A DNA stretch of 64,000 nucleotides from Aliivibrio sp. (GCA_016764915.1 JAESQY010000069.1:46065-110064); one strand, 5' to 3'; positions 30,432 through 40,774 are shown, counted from the first letter of the stretch. A program made the numbers and translations. Notes: generated from the letters alone by a model not told the origin.

Positions 30432-33400
30432 TAAATAATACCTTTTTCTTTAATGGCGACTTTTTCGCCTATTGATGCGGTTAATGTTTCAACTAACAAG
30501 GCCATTTCACTGAGTATTAATGACTCATAAACAAGGCTAATATTCAGTGAGAGTTGGTACGCTCTGTTTAACTGATTCGTTAACGAGTTGACTAACAAAG
30601 AGTGTCCGCCAACCTCAAAGAAATGCTGTTCAGGTACTGAGGGGCTTATCCCAGTCAGTTGCTCCCATATATCGGCTATATCAGACTCTTTTATTGTCAA
30701 GTTTCTTGCAGATGGCATCATAAGTGGTAACTCAATTAATTGAGTTCTAACCGCGTTAAGATCTACTTTGCCTGTTGCTAGAAGCGGTAATTTCTCAACT
30801 GGTGCATAAACCTGTGGTCGCATGTATCGAGGTAAGAATTGACTGGCAACACGTTCTAATTCAGAAATTTCGACGTTGTTTGGACAATACATTACGCCAA
30901 TACGCTGCTCATCAAGAAGAACCACCGCGATATGACAGACACCTTCTACTTGAGCTAAGGTTTCTTTAATTTCAACCAACGATACTTTTTGACCTCGGAT
31001 CTTGACCTGTTGTTGCTCTCGGCCAATGAATACCACCTCTCCTTGGTCGTTGAACCTAACAAAGTCTCCTGTTTTAAAACAAGGCATCCCTTCTTCATCC
31101 TTAGGAAAAGCAGTCTCATTTAAGTAGCCTGAAATAACCTGAGAACCCGAGACCATTAACTCTCCTTTTCCTCCCCAAGGCGTTACTCCACCCCAGTTAT
31201 CTTGAACTTTAACGATGGTGTTTAAGAAAGGTCTGCCAACCGTGATAAGGGTATGGTCGGGTGTGATACGGCTTGCCAATACATCTGCCGCTACTTCAGC
31301 ACTTCCATAAATATTCCAAAGCGTTATTGCTGGCCACAAAGTGAAGATTTTATCAGCTAGTATTGGGGGTAAGGTTTCTCCACTCAGTGTTAAGTGTTTA
31401 AGCTGTTTCAGTTGCAATGTGCTTTCAGGGTTGTTTTCGCAATACTCAACGAGGGTTTCCATCAATGAAGGGACCATTACTAATCTAGTGATCCGATGTT
31501 TTTCTATCAATGACGACATAGTATCTGGAGCATATTGCGCAAGCGTAGGTATTAACGCCAACGCTTTTCCTTTAAGTAAAGGCATGAACATTTCAGCAAT
31601 AGAGTCAACGAAACTAATGGATGTTTTCCAACCACACACTTCCTCGTTCTGATATGGACACTCTGTCCAAGTCCACATAAATCGGTTCAGTGAGGCGTGT
31701 TCGGTCGAAGCCACGGCTTTAGGTGTTCCCGTTGAGCCTGAAGTAAAGGTGATATACAGCAATCTGCTGCTATCCATTTCAGGTATTGAGATCGTGGTAC
31801 CTAATGGAGCAGGCACGTTTAGCCATTCGTTTACCTCTTGATAGGTGCAAATAATGTCATGTAATGGCGTTTGACCAATCACTAGGTCACAAGCTGCAAT
31901 CTCAATCATCTTTTTCAAACGATTTTGAGGTAAATTAAGATCGAGTGGGACATAGCACGCTGACAATTTTTGCAATGCAATCAATGCAACCAATAGATCT
32001 TTACCTAGCCCTAAGTGAAGACCAACTCGACTGCTAGATTCAATACCTGCATCTTGAAGATGCAAAGCAAAATTTTGTGCACGTTGATCTAACTGAGAAA
32101 ATGTGAGTGAATTCTCTTCATCAATATACGCCAGTGCTTGTGGAGAGTGTTCCACTACTTTTCGCCACAGGGTAAGTAAGTTGAGATCCGATAAGTCTAC
32201 AGTTTCGCCTCGTTGGACTACTTCGTCTTCTGCGCAGTTATAGTTTAAATTTCCAAGAATAGAATTAGGACTAGAAACAAATTGAAGAAGAAGTGTTTGA
32301 TACTGCTGTAATAAACGTTGCATACTGGTTGACGTAAACAAGCCTTCTCTATAAACCAAATTTAAATGAGCCCCTGATTCACACAGTTGAACATTCATTT
32401 CTAAATCCGTTGAGATAGCAACTTGCTCGGTGCGTTCGATAGCAAACTCTAATTCACCATCAATTACTTGAGAATTATCTAGAACAAAACTGGCCTGATA
32501 AACAGGATGACGATGGTTGTTTTCTCGATGATCTAACTCTGAAACCACTTTTTCAAAAGGCAGATCAGCATGTTTCATTGCTGACAAAATCACCTCAGTT
32601 TGAGCTTGAATAAACGTATCTACAGTCCAATTTTTCTGACATGTCTGGCGAATAACCAAATTATTCAAAAACAACCCTGGGATCACTTGTGTTACTGCCG
32701 TCTTTCTATTAGCGACATGCGTGCCAATAACCACATCATTTTGGCTAAGATAGCGACTGATCAACAGCTGATAGGCCGCCATCATGACCGCAAAATCTGT
32801 CGTTGTAAGAGATTCAGCTAATTGATGTACCGCATCTGTCAGTTCAGCATTTAATGTTAATGAGACCGTTCCTGCTCGGTGAGTCAAAAAGTCAGGATTA
32901 GGTTGAGTTGGCATCAAAAATGAAGTTTCATAACCAGATAAATTTTCGCGCCAATATTGAATGCTCTGCTCAGAAGGTGGCTGTTGATTCTCCCAATGGC
33001 AATAATCAAAATAGCCGGGTGCATTGTTGCTTAGCTTGTTTTCGTCTGTACTTGTGTAAAAACCCTGCCACTCATTCAATAATAGCTGTAAAGACCAACC
33101 ATCAAATAGAGCATGGTGAATAGTGAATAATAGCTCATAGTGGCCTTGTGTATGCTTCACCAATATCGCCTCCCATCCGGGAGTATCTCCCAATACAAAC
33201 GTCTTACCCGCTTGTTTTTTACTGAACATGCCAATCTGTTCTTCCGACATTGTTTCATTGTGAAAATAGGCACTTTGAATCGCTAAATTACGAAGCCAAC
33301 ACCCCTCTTTCAATACCGACTGAAACACATCATGATAATGTAGAACTTGATTTAAAGACGCGAGTAATCTGTCAGGATCACTGGTGGCAGAAATGCGGAT

Positions 33401-36400
33401 TCTAAAAGGTAAATTAAACAGAGCTTTTTCTGTAGTCAGCTGTTCAACAAAACAAATGCGCTGCTGTGCTTGTGATAACGGTGCCCAGTGTTTATGTAAA
33501 CAAAGTAAATTAAATTGAGTGTCCGATTGACAGCACAGGATCTCAGCTTGCGCTTGCACTGTACGACACTCAAATAGGTTGACCACCGAAAATTCATCAT
33601 GTCCGTGGGGAAACATAAGTGCAAACAATCTTACCGCTGACAATGAATTCCCGCCATATAGGAAAAAGTCATCATTTAAAGAAGTCGGTTTTCTTTCTAG
33701 AACACAGTGCCATAATTCGGCAATACGTTGATGCTCTTGCTCTACAATTGGCTGGGCCAGTACCTGTGACTTATCCATTGGAATCACACCACTTTGCAGT
33801 AATGCTTTTGCATCCACTTTTCCGTTACCGGTAAGAGGGATATGTTCAACAATGAAGAATAAAGAAGGAATTACCTGACTTGGTAACACTTTCTCAAGCG
33901 ATTTTTGAAGTTTGTCAACCGCAAGTTCGTGATCTCCTTGAGTAACGATATACGCTTGTAACACGCCATCGTGAATAATAACTTGGGCTTGATATATACT
34001 TTGTATTTTTTCTAATGCTTGGTGTATCTCTTGTGACTCAATTCGATAACCACCAACCATGATTTGATCATCTTTACGACCGATAAACTCAATACATCCA
34101 TCAGGTTTAAAACGACCGATGTCCCCCGTTCTATAATAGCGTTGACCATCTTTTGCAATAAAAAATTTTTCTTGTTCAAGTTCATTACGCTTAATGTAGC
34201 CTTGGGTAACACCAATACCAGTGCAGCACATCTCGCCTTCTACCCACGGAGGACAGTCACGCCCAGAGGTATCAAAAATGCGATAATGGTTATTATCAAT
34301 TGGCCAACCATAAGGAATGCTCTTCCAAGCATTATCAAACTGATTCACTTCGAACATAATGTTCCACAAGGTGGTTTCCGTAGGTCCCCCGACAGAAACC
34401 AGCGTTGCATTGGGTAAATAATCTTGCATTGAGGAGTATACCGAAAGCGGGATCCAGTCACCGCCCAAAAACGCAACACGAAGGCTAGGTAAAACCTGTT
34501 TTGCACTCGTTAGATATGTCAACAACATTTGCATTAATTGAGGTACACTATTCCAAAATGTGATCTTGTATTGACAAATAAGATCAGCCCATACAGCCGG
34601 ATTTCGGTAATCATTCGCAGGTGGATATACGAGTTTTGCTCCGGTTTTTATACTTGCCAAGATATCAAACCAAGACATGTCATGATGTAATTGAGTCAAG
34701 CCAAGCAACGTGTCAGAGTCGTTCAATGTAAAACGTTCAATCGTTACATTCACTGAATTACTAATCGCACTTTGGCTAATTTGCACCCCTTTAGGCTGGC
34801 CTGTTGACCCCGAGGTATAAATGATAATCATCGCCGTATCATGAGATAATTTTACTTCTGCTGGCTCATTCAGTTCTTTTTCATCAATCACTACATATTC
34901 AATGCCAAGACTCTCTGCTTTCTTTCGCTGGTCACACGAACAAAGCACTAACGGTGATTCAGTATCACTGGCAATAAAGCGTAGACGTTCTATAGGGTTA
35001 CTCGGGTCGACAGGCACAATCGTATGCCCTTGGCTAAATATAGCTAAGAAGCCCGCGACCTGTGACCAACCTTTTTCTGCCAATAAAAGAATTGACTGCT
35101 GTGGGCTATCTATTTGTTGAGATAATCGAGCTGCCAGTGCATTGACTCGAAGAGATAAGGTATGCCAACTCAATTCACCATTAGAGCAAGTTATCGCCTT
35201 TTGCTGTGGATAATTGTCCACAGTAGATAGGTAATCTTCCCATACGGAACGGGTAACAAACTTTTCTGTTTCAACCATCTCGCCACATGGAACGGTTAAT
35301 GTTTCTGTTAATTCATCGTCAATTAATGCTTCAATAGCAGCAATATATGCGTTGAACATTTGTTCTGCCTGTTGTGGGTAAAACTGATCCTGGCGGACGT
35401 CCCAGAATACATACAGGCCTTGTGAATTCTCATGATATTGGCAATCAATACTGACCTGTGGCGTCTGTGATATAGCATACTTAAGAGAACCGAAAAGTTG
35501 TAATGTATCGATAAATGATTGCTTTTCACCATTATCTTTTACCCACTCAGGCGCATTAGTAAATACATAAGGCATAAGCTGTACTGAGTTCATGATCCGG
35601 TTACGCTCACGGAGGATCGTGACACCGGAAACGCCGATGTCCATACTTTCAAGCACCTCTTTTTGTGCTTGACGCACACGAGACAATCGACTGACCGACG
35701 GCGTAAAATCAAAGGGTACTAAAGAAAAAGTGGCAAACTCACCCACAATATTTTTAATTCGAGAATCATCCGAGTTCCGATTAAAGCGAGGGACATTAAT
35801 AGTAAACCGCTCATCATTTGACCAAAGATGCAGTACTTCAGCATACAACGTCATTAATGTTGAAGCGACGGTAACACCATTATTGGAGCACCAACTTTTT
35901 AAACCTGCGGTTTGTTTATGAGTAACCCAATGTTGATGACGCTTAAATACAGGATGACCATCAGATGATGAGTTAACCGGAATAGAAGGGGCCGGAGGTA
36001 AATTAGCCGCTACGGTATGAATGTAATCTTGTTGTTCTTTACTCAAGTCAGCCTCTGACTGATGAACTTGATAGTCTCTGAACGTCAGATTAAGAGGGGT
36101 AAGTTGATCGTTATTTTGATAAAGATGCCACCATTCCTGAAACAGAATTTGATAACTCCATCCATCAATTGACCAACAATCAATACTTAAACATAATGTT
36201 TTTGTCGACGGTGATGACACAACATGAAATTCATGTTGTGGCCATTGAGTAAGATCATAGTTTTTGTGCGACAAAGACCCACGGACTGACATGAAAAAGT
36301 CTTCGTTATCCAATGGTAAAGAGTGGCGTGTAAACGGGCTTGCCTTAACGTGTTCTAATACACGCTGTTGACCATTAGCGGTAACAACGGCTCTCAACAT

Positions 36401-36796
36401 ATCATGCCGCTCAACCAGTTTCCCCCACGCCGATTCCAACCTATCGATATCAATATTCGAAGCGTCAATCTCGAAGTACAAATGGATCGCTACGCCTCCG
36501 CCATCCAAGGCATCACTTCTGCCGAACCAATACGCTTGTTGATTTTCATTAAGTGGAAACGGTTGATAACGGTTCTCCGTGTCGTGCTGAATAGTTTCGT
36601 CAGCCCCCCCCTCCGACAAATAATACATTATTGCCTCTTTGTTACTTCTGATGAGGTCTGCTAACGTAGGGGTTAAGCTATTATTGGTGCTGTTCACACG
36701 CAATTGTTCGCCTGATATTTGTATTTTAATATCTTGCTCTTTTAATTGCGTGAGTAGTGTATGAACATCGACTTGATTCATTTTTAAAATACCCAT
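30431..36796 (-). CDS. Bimodular NRPS, Cy-A-T-C-A-T, with TubC-type docking domain
   Basis: 2121 aa, the largest protein here. Residues 1-65 form a TubC-like docking domain. Module 1: cyclization domain about 70-500 (DxxxxD in IDCWSIDGWS; LPPAPSIPV), A domain about 520-1010 with code DMFNFGVLWK (Cys-like: D235, N278, W331), carrier with LYGGNSLS. Module 2: C about 1110-1540 with HHALFDGWS, A about 1560-2020 with ISFVDSIAE and NIYGSAEVAADV, carrier with FEVGGHSL. The code VDAVTSIADK differs at only three positions from the published beta-alanine code VDWVISLADK, including the shift of the aspartate to 236. The ATG at 36796 overlaps the loader gene; an in-frame ATG at 36781 is an alternative. 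Confidence 0.93.
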   Translation of the reverse strand: MGILKMNQVDVHTLLTQLKEQDIKIQISGEQLRVNSTNNSLTPTLADLIRSNKEAIMYYLSEGGADETIQHDTENRYQPFPLNENQQAYWFGRSDALDGGGVAIHLYFEIDASNIDIDRLESAWGKLVERHDMLRAVVTANGQQRVLEHVKASPFTRHSLPLDNEDFFMSVRGSLSHKNYDLTQWPQHEFHVVSSPSTKTLCLSIDCWSIDGWSYQILFQEWWHLYQNNDQLTPLNLTFRDYQVHQSEADLSKEQQDYIHTVAANLPPAPSIPVNSSSDGHPVFKRHQHWVTHKQTAGLKSWCSNNGVTVASTLMTLYAEVLHLWSNDERFTINVPRFNRNSDDSRIKNIVGEFATFSLVPFDFTPSVSRLSRVRQAQKEVLESMDIGVSGVTILRERNRIMNSVQLMPYVFTNAPEWVKDNGEKQSFIDTLQLFGSLKYAISQTPQVSIDCQYHENSQGLYVFWDVRQDQFYPQQAEQMFNAYIAAIEALIDDELTETLTVPCGEMVETEKFVTRSVWEDYLSTVDNYPQQKAITCSNGELSWHTLSLRVNALAARLSQQIDSPQQSILLLAEKGWSQVAGFLAIFSQGHTIVPVDPSNPIERLRFIASDTESPLVLCSCDQRKKAESLGIEYVVIDEKELNEPAEVKLSHDTAMIIIYTSGSTGQPKGVQISQSAISNSVNVTIERFTLNDSDTLLGLTQLHHDMSWFDILASIKTGAKLVYPPANDYRNPAVWADLICQYKITFWNSVPQLMQMLLTYLTSAKQVLPSLRVAFLGGDWIPLSVYSSMQDYLPNATLVSVGGPTETTLWNIMFEVNQFDNAWKSIPYGWPIDNNHYRIFDTSGRDCPPWVEGEMCCTGIGVTQGYIKRNELEQEKFFIAKDGQRYYRTGDIGRFKPDGCIEFIGRKDDQIMVGGYRIESQEIHQALEKIQSIYQAQVIIHDGVLQAYIVTQGDHELAVDKLQKSLEKVLPSQVIPSLFFIVEHIPLTGNGKVDAKALLQSGVIPMDKSQVLAQPIVEQEHQRIAELWHCVLERKPTSLNDDFFLYGGNSLSAVRLFALMFPHGHDEFSVVNLFECRTVQAQAEILCCQSDTQFNLLCLHKHWAPLSQAQQRICFVEQLTTEKALFNLPFRIRISATSDPDRLLASLNQVLHYHDVFQSVLKEGCWLRNLAIQSAYFHNETMSEEQIGMFSKKQAGKTFVLGDTPGWEAILVKHTQGHYELLFTIHHALFDGWSLQLLLNEWQGFYTSTDENKLSNNAPGYFDYCHWENQQPPSEQSIQYWRENLSGYETSFLMPTQPNPDFLTHRAGTVSLTLNAELTDAVHQLAESLTTTDFAVMMAAYQLLISRYLSQNDVVIGTHVANRKTAVTQVIPGLFLNNLVIRQTCQKNWTVDTFIQAQTEVILSAMKHADLPFEKVVSELDHRENNHRHPVYQASFVLDNSQVIDGELEFAIERTEQVAISTDLEMNVQLCESGAHLNLVYREGLFTSTSMQRLLQQYQTLLLQFVSSPNSILGNLNYNCAEDEVVQRGETVDLSDLNLLTLWRKVVEHSPQALAYIDEENSLTFSQLDQRAQNFALHLQDAGIESSSRVGLHLGLGKDLLVALIALQKLSACYVPLDLNLPQNRLKKMIEIAACDLVIGQTPLHDIICTYQEVNEWLNVPAPLGTTISIPEMDSSRLLYITFTSGSTGTPKAVASTEHASLNRFMWTWTECPYQNEEVCGWKTSISFVDSIAEMFMPLLKGKALALIPTLAQYAPDTMSSLIEKHRITRLVMVPSLMETLVEYCENNPESTLQLKQLKHLTLSGETLPPILADKIFTLWPAITLWNIYGSAEVAADVLASRITPDHTLITVGRPFLNTIVKVQDNWGGVTPWGGKGELMVSGSQVISGYLNETAFPKDEEGMPCFKTGDFVRFNDQGEVVFIGREQQQVKIRGQKVSLVEIKETLAQVEGVCHIAVVLLDEQRIGVMYCPNNVEISELERVASQFLPRYMRPQVYAPVEKLPLLATGKVDLNAVRTQLIELPLMMPSARNLTIKESDIADIWEQLTGISPSVPEQHFFEVGGHSLLVNSLTNQLNRAYQLSLNISLVYESLILSEMALLVETLTASIGEKVAIKEKGII

Positions 36797-39093
36797 TCTT
36801 GCTGTAATTCTTCATTTTTATTCTTTAATTGATGCTTCTCTGCCCAGTTAAAAACTAACTGTGGAGAGGAATTTTCAATCAAAAATGGTAATTTAAGCGT
36901 TGGCGAAAAGGATTTTCGCAACTCTGATAATAGTTGCATTAAGTGCAGAGAGTTACCTCCTAACTCGAAGAGCGATTTATCTATTTGTCTCACATCTGAA
37001 TATAAGACTCGCTGATAGATAGATAGGATCTCAGCCATCAAGGCCGAATTGTTTTGACTTTCTTCTTGCTGTTCAATGTGCTCTATGTATAAAGTATCCA
37101 GAGCTTTCTGATCCACTTTTCCATTAGGATTAAGCGGGATGGAATCAATCAATTGGATATGAGATGGTTGCATGTACGATGGTAAATCACTCATCTTCTC
37201 CCATAGACTTTTTATGTCTTTAACCGCAGCTCCGACGACAAACGCCTGAATCTGTCTGAGTGTCGGACACATTCTTACGTAAGCTTCATTCAAATCTGGA
37301 TGCTGTTTGAGTATTAATTCAATCTCACCAAGTTCAATACGAAAACCGTTAAGTTTTATTTGTGAATCAATACGGCCAATAAAATCAATCTGTTGTGAAG
37401 CAGATAATCTGACATAATCACCAGTCAAGTACACTTTTCGGCCATTCAGATTGACGAATCGTTCCTGAGTCAATGCTTCCATTCCAATGTATCCTTCAGC
37501 TAACCCAGTACCAAAACATGCCAGCTGCCCAACTTGCCCTTGAGGGACAATGTTTAGATTATTATCTAACACCGCTAAGTCAGTGCCTGCGATTGGGCGT
37601 CCAATAGAAAGATCTCGATATTGATGTAAAGTTTCTCTATCAACCGTGTGGGTTGTGGTGAAAATGCCGTTTTCTGTCGGTCCATAACAGTGTATAAACA
37701 CGGTATCTGTTGTTCTATTCACCGCATTTTTAACATGTCGAATCGATACTTTTTCACCACCAAACATGACAAAAGATAATTGGGCGAATAATGCCGGGTT
37801 AATGTCTGCAATACGGTTGAATAAACCCGATGTGAAAAATGAAGTAGTGACCTCAAATGTCTTCATTAAGGTGGCTAATACATCAATGTCTAAGACATCG
37901 TTCTTATTAAAGAGTGCTAGTGTCGCGCCATTACAAAAAGCGGCCCATAACTCTAAAGCAGAGGCGTCAAACGCGGGATTAGCCAAATAACTCACCACTT
38001 GTTCAGCTATATTTCCTATGAAGCCGGGCTGATTAACGATCCGAGAAATTGAATCTCCTCGCAAAGCGACTCCTTTTGGTACACCTTCTGATCCGGAGGT
38101 AAAGTAAACATAATTGATTTCATCCAATGAAACTGGCGTAGGGATAAACTGCTCTAACGTGGATAATGGAACGCCTTCAACACCATAAAGCAAGGATTCT
38201 AAAACGACTTTCTGCCCTGATATAGTTAGACTGTCGGACTTTTCTGCGGTAACAATGACAGCTTGACATTGAGCTTGTTCGATCATTTTCTCAACCCGAC
38301 TTAACGGAGAGTCATAGTAAATAGGAACCACCGCACAACCCACGGCATGACAAGCAAGAGTGACGATAATTTGGTTAATATCACGTTCCAAATACACTGC
38401 AATTGCTTGTCCTGAAATAACTTTTGAAGAGAGAAAAAGTGCCATCGCCTTTACTCTGTTGCTTAAACAGCGATAAGAAATTGCACCCTCAGCCGAGATA
38501 ATTGCTGTTTTAGTCGGCTGCTGTTTAGCCCAATAATCAAAAGTCTCATAAAGAGAATCATAGCCATGCTGTACGACTATATTTCCCTGTAAAAAAGAAG
38601 GTTCAATGGGTACAGATGACAGAAATAAACGATGCCACAACTCAATTTCTTCTGGTTGGTAACCAGACGTAAAATGGATGTTACTTTTAGATGATGATTC
38701 AATGATCAAAAGATCGTTATGGCATCCCACCAACTCAAGGCAACATTCAATTGATGACTCATCACAAATGACCACGGTACGCACATTTTTGGAAGGAACG
38801 GCAACAGGAGTTAACTCAAAATGCGAAATGATGCCTTCATTTAAATTCCAATCTAGATGTCCTTCACACCAATGACCATTAATCAATACACTACAAACAA
38901 CATAACCTTGACCTGAGGCGTAAGCGCCTGTTGCCAATATTTTCTCAACCAACTTTTCCGGTGAATCAACATGATTCATATCCAATGACAGTGTTGTCAA
39001 GGAGTCCAACTGAGTGGTGATTAGCGAAGCTGGTAACAAATAATGGCAGGCATCCTGCTTATGATTAATATGTAATTTTTGTTCAACTGACAC
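36784..39093 (-). CDS. NRPS loading protein, A-T, with unrecognised N-terminal extension
   Basis: Adenylation about 185-675 (YFTSGSEGVPKG, PAFDASALELW, HCYGPTENG, YLTGDYV, KLNGFRIE, NPNGKVD) and carrier about 685-760 (FELGGNSLH). No condensation domain precedes it, and it is first in gene order, so it probably loads the starter. The hand-derived code DALFMGCIFK suggests an aliphatic residue, low certainty. About 180 residues before the A domain contain no NRPS motif and I do not recognise them. No ATG lies near the 5' end. A TTG at 39138 would leave no ribosome-binding site and a leader of barely a few bases after the Fur box; the GTG at 39093, preceded by TGGA, is preferred. A Fur box lies upstream. 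Confidence 0.85.
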   Translation of the reverse strand: MSVEQKLHINHKQDACHYLLPASLITTQLDSLTTLSLDMNHVDSPEKLVEKILATGAYASGQGYVVCSVLINGHWCEGHLDWNLNEGIISHFELTPVAVPSKNVRTVVICDESSIECCLELVGCHNDLLIIESSSKSNIHFTSGYQPEEIELWHRLFLSSVPIEPSFLQGNIVVQHGYDSLYETFDYWAKQQPTKTAIISAEGAISYRCLSNRVKAMALFLSSKVISGQAIAVYLERDINQIIVTLACHAVGCAVVPIYYDSPLSRVEKMIEQAQCQAVIVTAEKSDSLTISGQKVVLESLLYGVEGVPLSTLEQFIPTPVSLDEINYVYFTSGSEGVPKGVALRGDSISRIVNQPGFIGNIAEQVVSYLANPAFDASALELWAAFCNGATLALFNKNDVLDIDVLATLMKTFEVTTSFFTSGLFNRIADINPALFAQLSFVMFGGEKVSIRHVKNAVNRTTDTVFIHCYGPTENGIFTTTHTVDRETLHQYRDLSIGRPIAGTDLAVLDNNLNIVPQGQVGQLACFGTGLAEGYIGMEALTQERFVNLNGRKVYLTGDYVRLSASQQIDFIGRIDSQIKLNGFRIELGEIELILKQHPDLNEAYVRMCPTLRQIQAFVVGAAVKDIKSLWEKMSDLPSYMQPSHIQLIDSIPLNPNGKVDQKALDTLYIEHIEQQEESQNNSALMAEILSIYQRVLYSDVRQIDKSLFELGGNSLHLMQLLSELRKSFSPTLKLPFLIENSSPQLVFNWAEKHQLKNKNEELQQEWVF

Positions 39094-39365
39094 GGCGTTT
39101 ATCCAGGTAATTGTTGGGATACGTAACAGAATAAACAAAATTAAATTAAATACTAATGAGAACCATTATCAATCCGGGTAGTGAGATTTTTGCTCCCGCT
39201 AATGACAAAAAAAAATAACATGCCATGACACAATACCTTCTTCATACACACAACTTGGCAGTATTAGGTTTTCGAAAAACAACAACCTGTTATACCTATC
39301 TAAATAAGTCGTTGATCTGAGCCTTAGTTAAATTGGTATTAGTACACCACGTTATTTTATAAATC
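39094..39365. promoter_or_regulatory. Divergent promoter region between loader NRPS and MATE gene
   Basis: This AT-rich divergent region must carry the promoter of the 31.6-kb minus-strand operon and probably that of the plus-strand MATE gene. It contains one clear Fur-box match (39152-39170). No consensus -35/-10 pair stands out for the MATE gene; TTGATC near 39312 is a weak candidate. No gene is seen here. Confidence 0.6.
39152..39170 (-). promoter_or_regulatory. Fur-box candidate before the NRPS/PKS operon
   Basis: ACTAATGAGAACCATTATC matches the classic 19-bp Fur consensus (GATAATGATAATCATTATC) at 15 of 19 positions. It lies 58 bp upstream of the proposed GTG start of the first assembly-line gene. 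Confidence 0.8.
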
Positions 39366-40742
39366 ATGGATGCAACAATGACTACTTCAATACCGATATA
39401 CCGGAGAATTATCGCTCTCACCCTTCCTTTAATGTTTATACAGATTTGTCAGGCTTCTCTAGGACTTGTAGATACTTTAATCGCTGGGCAATACCATTAT
39501 AAAGATCTTGCGGCAGTAGGGCTGGCAAGTAATCTTTGGAGCCCAGTTGCTATACTGCTTACTGGTATTATGTATGCGCTTGTACCTAAGTTTTCTTCTG
39601 CGGTAGGCAACAATCAATGGGAAAAAGTGAGTGAATTATTCCGTTTAGGTAAAAGAAATGCGTTAATTCTCTCTGTAATTGGCTTTATGCTCTTACAAAC
39701 ACTCGCCTTTCTGATGCCGATATTTATCGTAGATCCAGAAGTCGCAGGGATCGCTAAAAATTACTTGCACGCCGTTGCTTTTGCTATTCCAGGTCTGACT
39801 TATATAGTGCTGTATCGATTCTTAAATGAAGGTCATAGCAACATGAAACCTATTGCAATTACGGGTGGTTTACTGCTGATTACTAACTGTGGTTTGAATT
39901 ATATTTTGGTCGGTGGTTTTGCCGGTTTTCCTCCTTTAGGTGGCCTTGGTTGTGGTGTTGCCACTGTTATTAGTACCTACCTAGCACTATTGTGCCTAAA
40001 AACGCTTTCCGCTAAGACCTTGCACCCGCTTAAGCCATTAATGAACGATCCTATCGATGCAAAATCAGCACAAAAATTAATGTTAGAAGGTCTTCCAATA
40101 GGAATCGCATTAGTACTGGAAGTTCTCGCTCTTACAGCTCTGGCTTTCATGGCTTCTACGCTTGGAACCAAAGTAGTAGCCGCTCATCAGGTTGCGATTA
40201 ATATCGCCATGGTTATTTTTATGATTCCAGTAGCGATCAGCAGTGCAGCTACCATTCAAGTGGCTCACTTTCATGGAAAGCAAGAGTCAAACAACAGTAG
40301 AAAAACAGCACTAGCAGCGATGCTGATCGCCGCAGGATATGGTAGTGTAATGACGTTAATTTTATTACTCTTTGGTCACCATCTGACTGGATTATTTACT
40401 CAAGATCAAGAAGTCAACAATCTAATTTCGGGACTGATCATTTTTATTGCTATGTTTCAGTTAGTTGATGCGCTGCAAATGGTGGCGGCAGGAATCTTGC
40501 GAGGTTTAGAGGAATTTGTGAAGCCGTTATTAACCGTATTATTCATTTATTGGGTAGTTATTATTCCTGCCAGCTATCTTATTGGTGTCAAAGGATGGCT
40601 TGTGTCAGAACCGAGAATAGAAACGATTTGGATGATGTTAACGTTAGGACTTACATTTGCGGCCGTGTTTTTGGGGTTACAAAGCTATAGAATGCTGAAC
40701 AAATCAAAAGAAAAAATAATAACTCAAGATGTCTATCAGTAA
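39366..40742 (+). CDS. MATE-family efflux transporter
   Basis: 458 aa with about 12 hydrophobic helices in two six-helix halves, the NorM/DinF-type MATE layout (IALTLPLMFIQICQASLGLVDTLIAGQ at the N-terminus; GLPIGIALVLEVLALTALAFMAS opening the second half). MATE proteins export small organic molecules using a Na+ or H+ gradient. Divergent from the assembly-line operon and sharing its Fur-box region, it is a good candidate for exporting the finished metallophore, the role MFS proteins have in many siderophore loci. This is inference from position. ATG at 39366 is used; an in-frame ATG at 39378 is an alternative, and neither has a strong Shine-Dalgarno sequence. Confidence 0.9.
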   Translation: MDATMTTSIPIYRRIIALTLPLMFIQICQASLGLVDTLIAGQYHYKDLAAVGLASNLWSPVAILLTGIMYALVPKFSSAVGNNQWEKVSELFRLGKRNALILSVIGFMLLQTLAFLMPIFIVDPEVAGIAKNYLHAVAFAIPGLTYIVLYRFLNEGHSNMKPIAITGGLLLITNCGLNYILVGGFAGFPPLGGLGCGVATVISTYLALLCLKTLSAKTLHPLKPLMNDPIDAKSAQKLMLEGLPIGIALVLEVLALTALAFMASTLGTKVVAAHQVAINIAMVIFMIPVAISSAATIQVAHFHGKQESNNSRKTALAAMLIAAGYGSVMTLILLLFGHHLTGLFTQDQEVNNLISGLIIFIAMFQLVDALQMVAAGILRGLEEFVKPLLTVLFIYWVVIIPASYLIGVKGWLVSEPRIETIWMMLTLGLTFAAVFLGLQSYRMLNKSKEKIITQDVYQ

Positions 40743-40774
40743 GCAATTTGTCACATAAATCTCGAGTGTATATA

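Noticed and set aside
7525..39093. Identification as the piscibactin or yersiniabactin cluster
   Set aside because: Transport and AraC genes are similar, but no salicylate synthase, salicyl-AMP ligase, methyltransferase domains or thiazoline reductase are present, and the module order differs.
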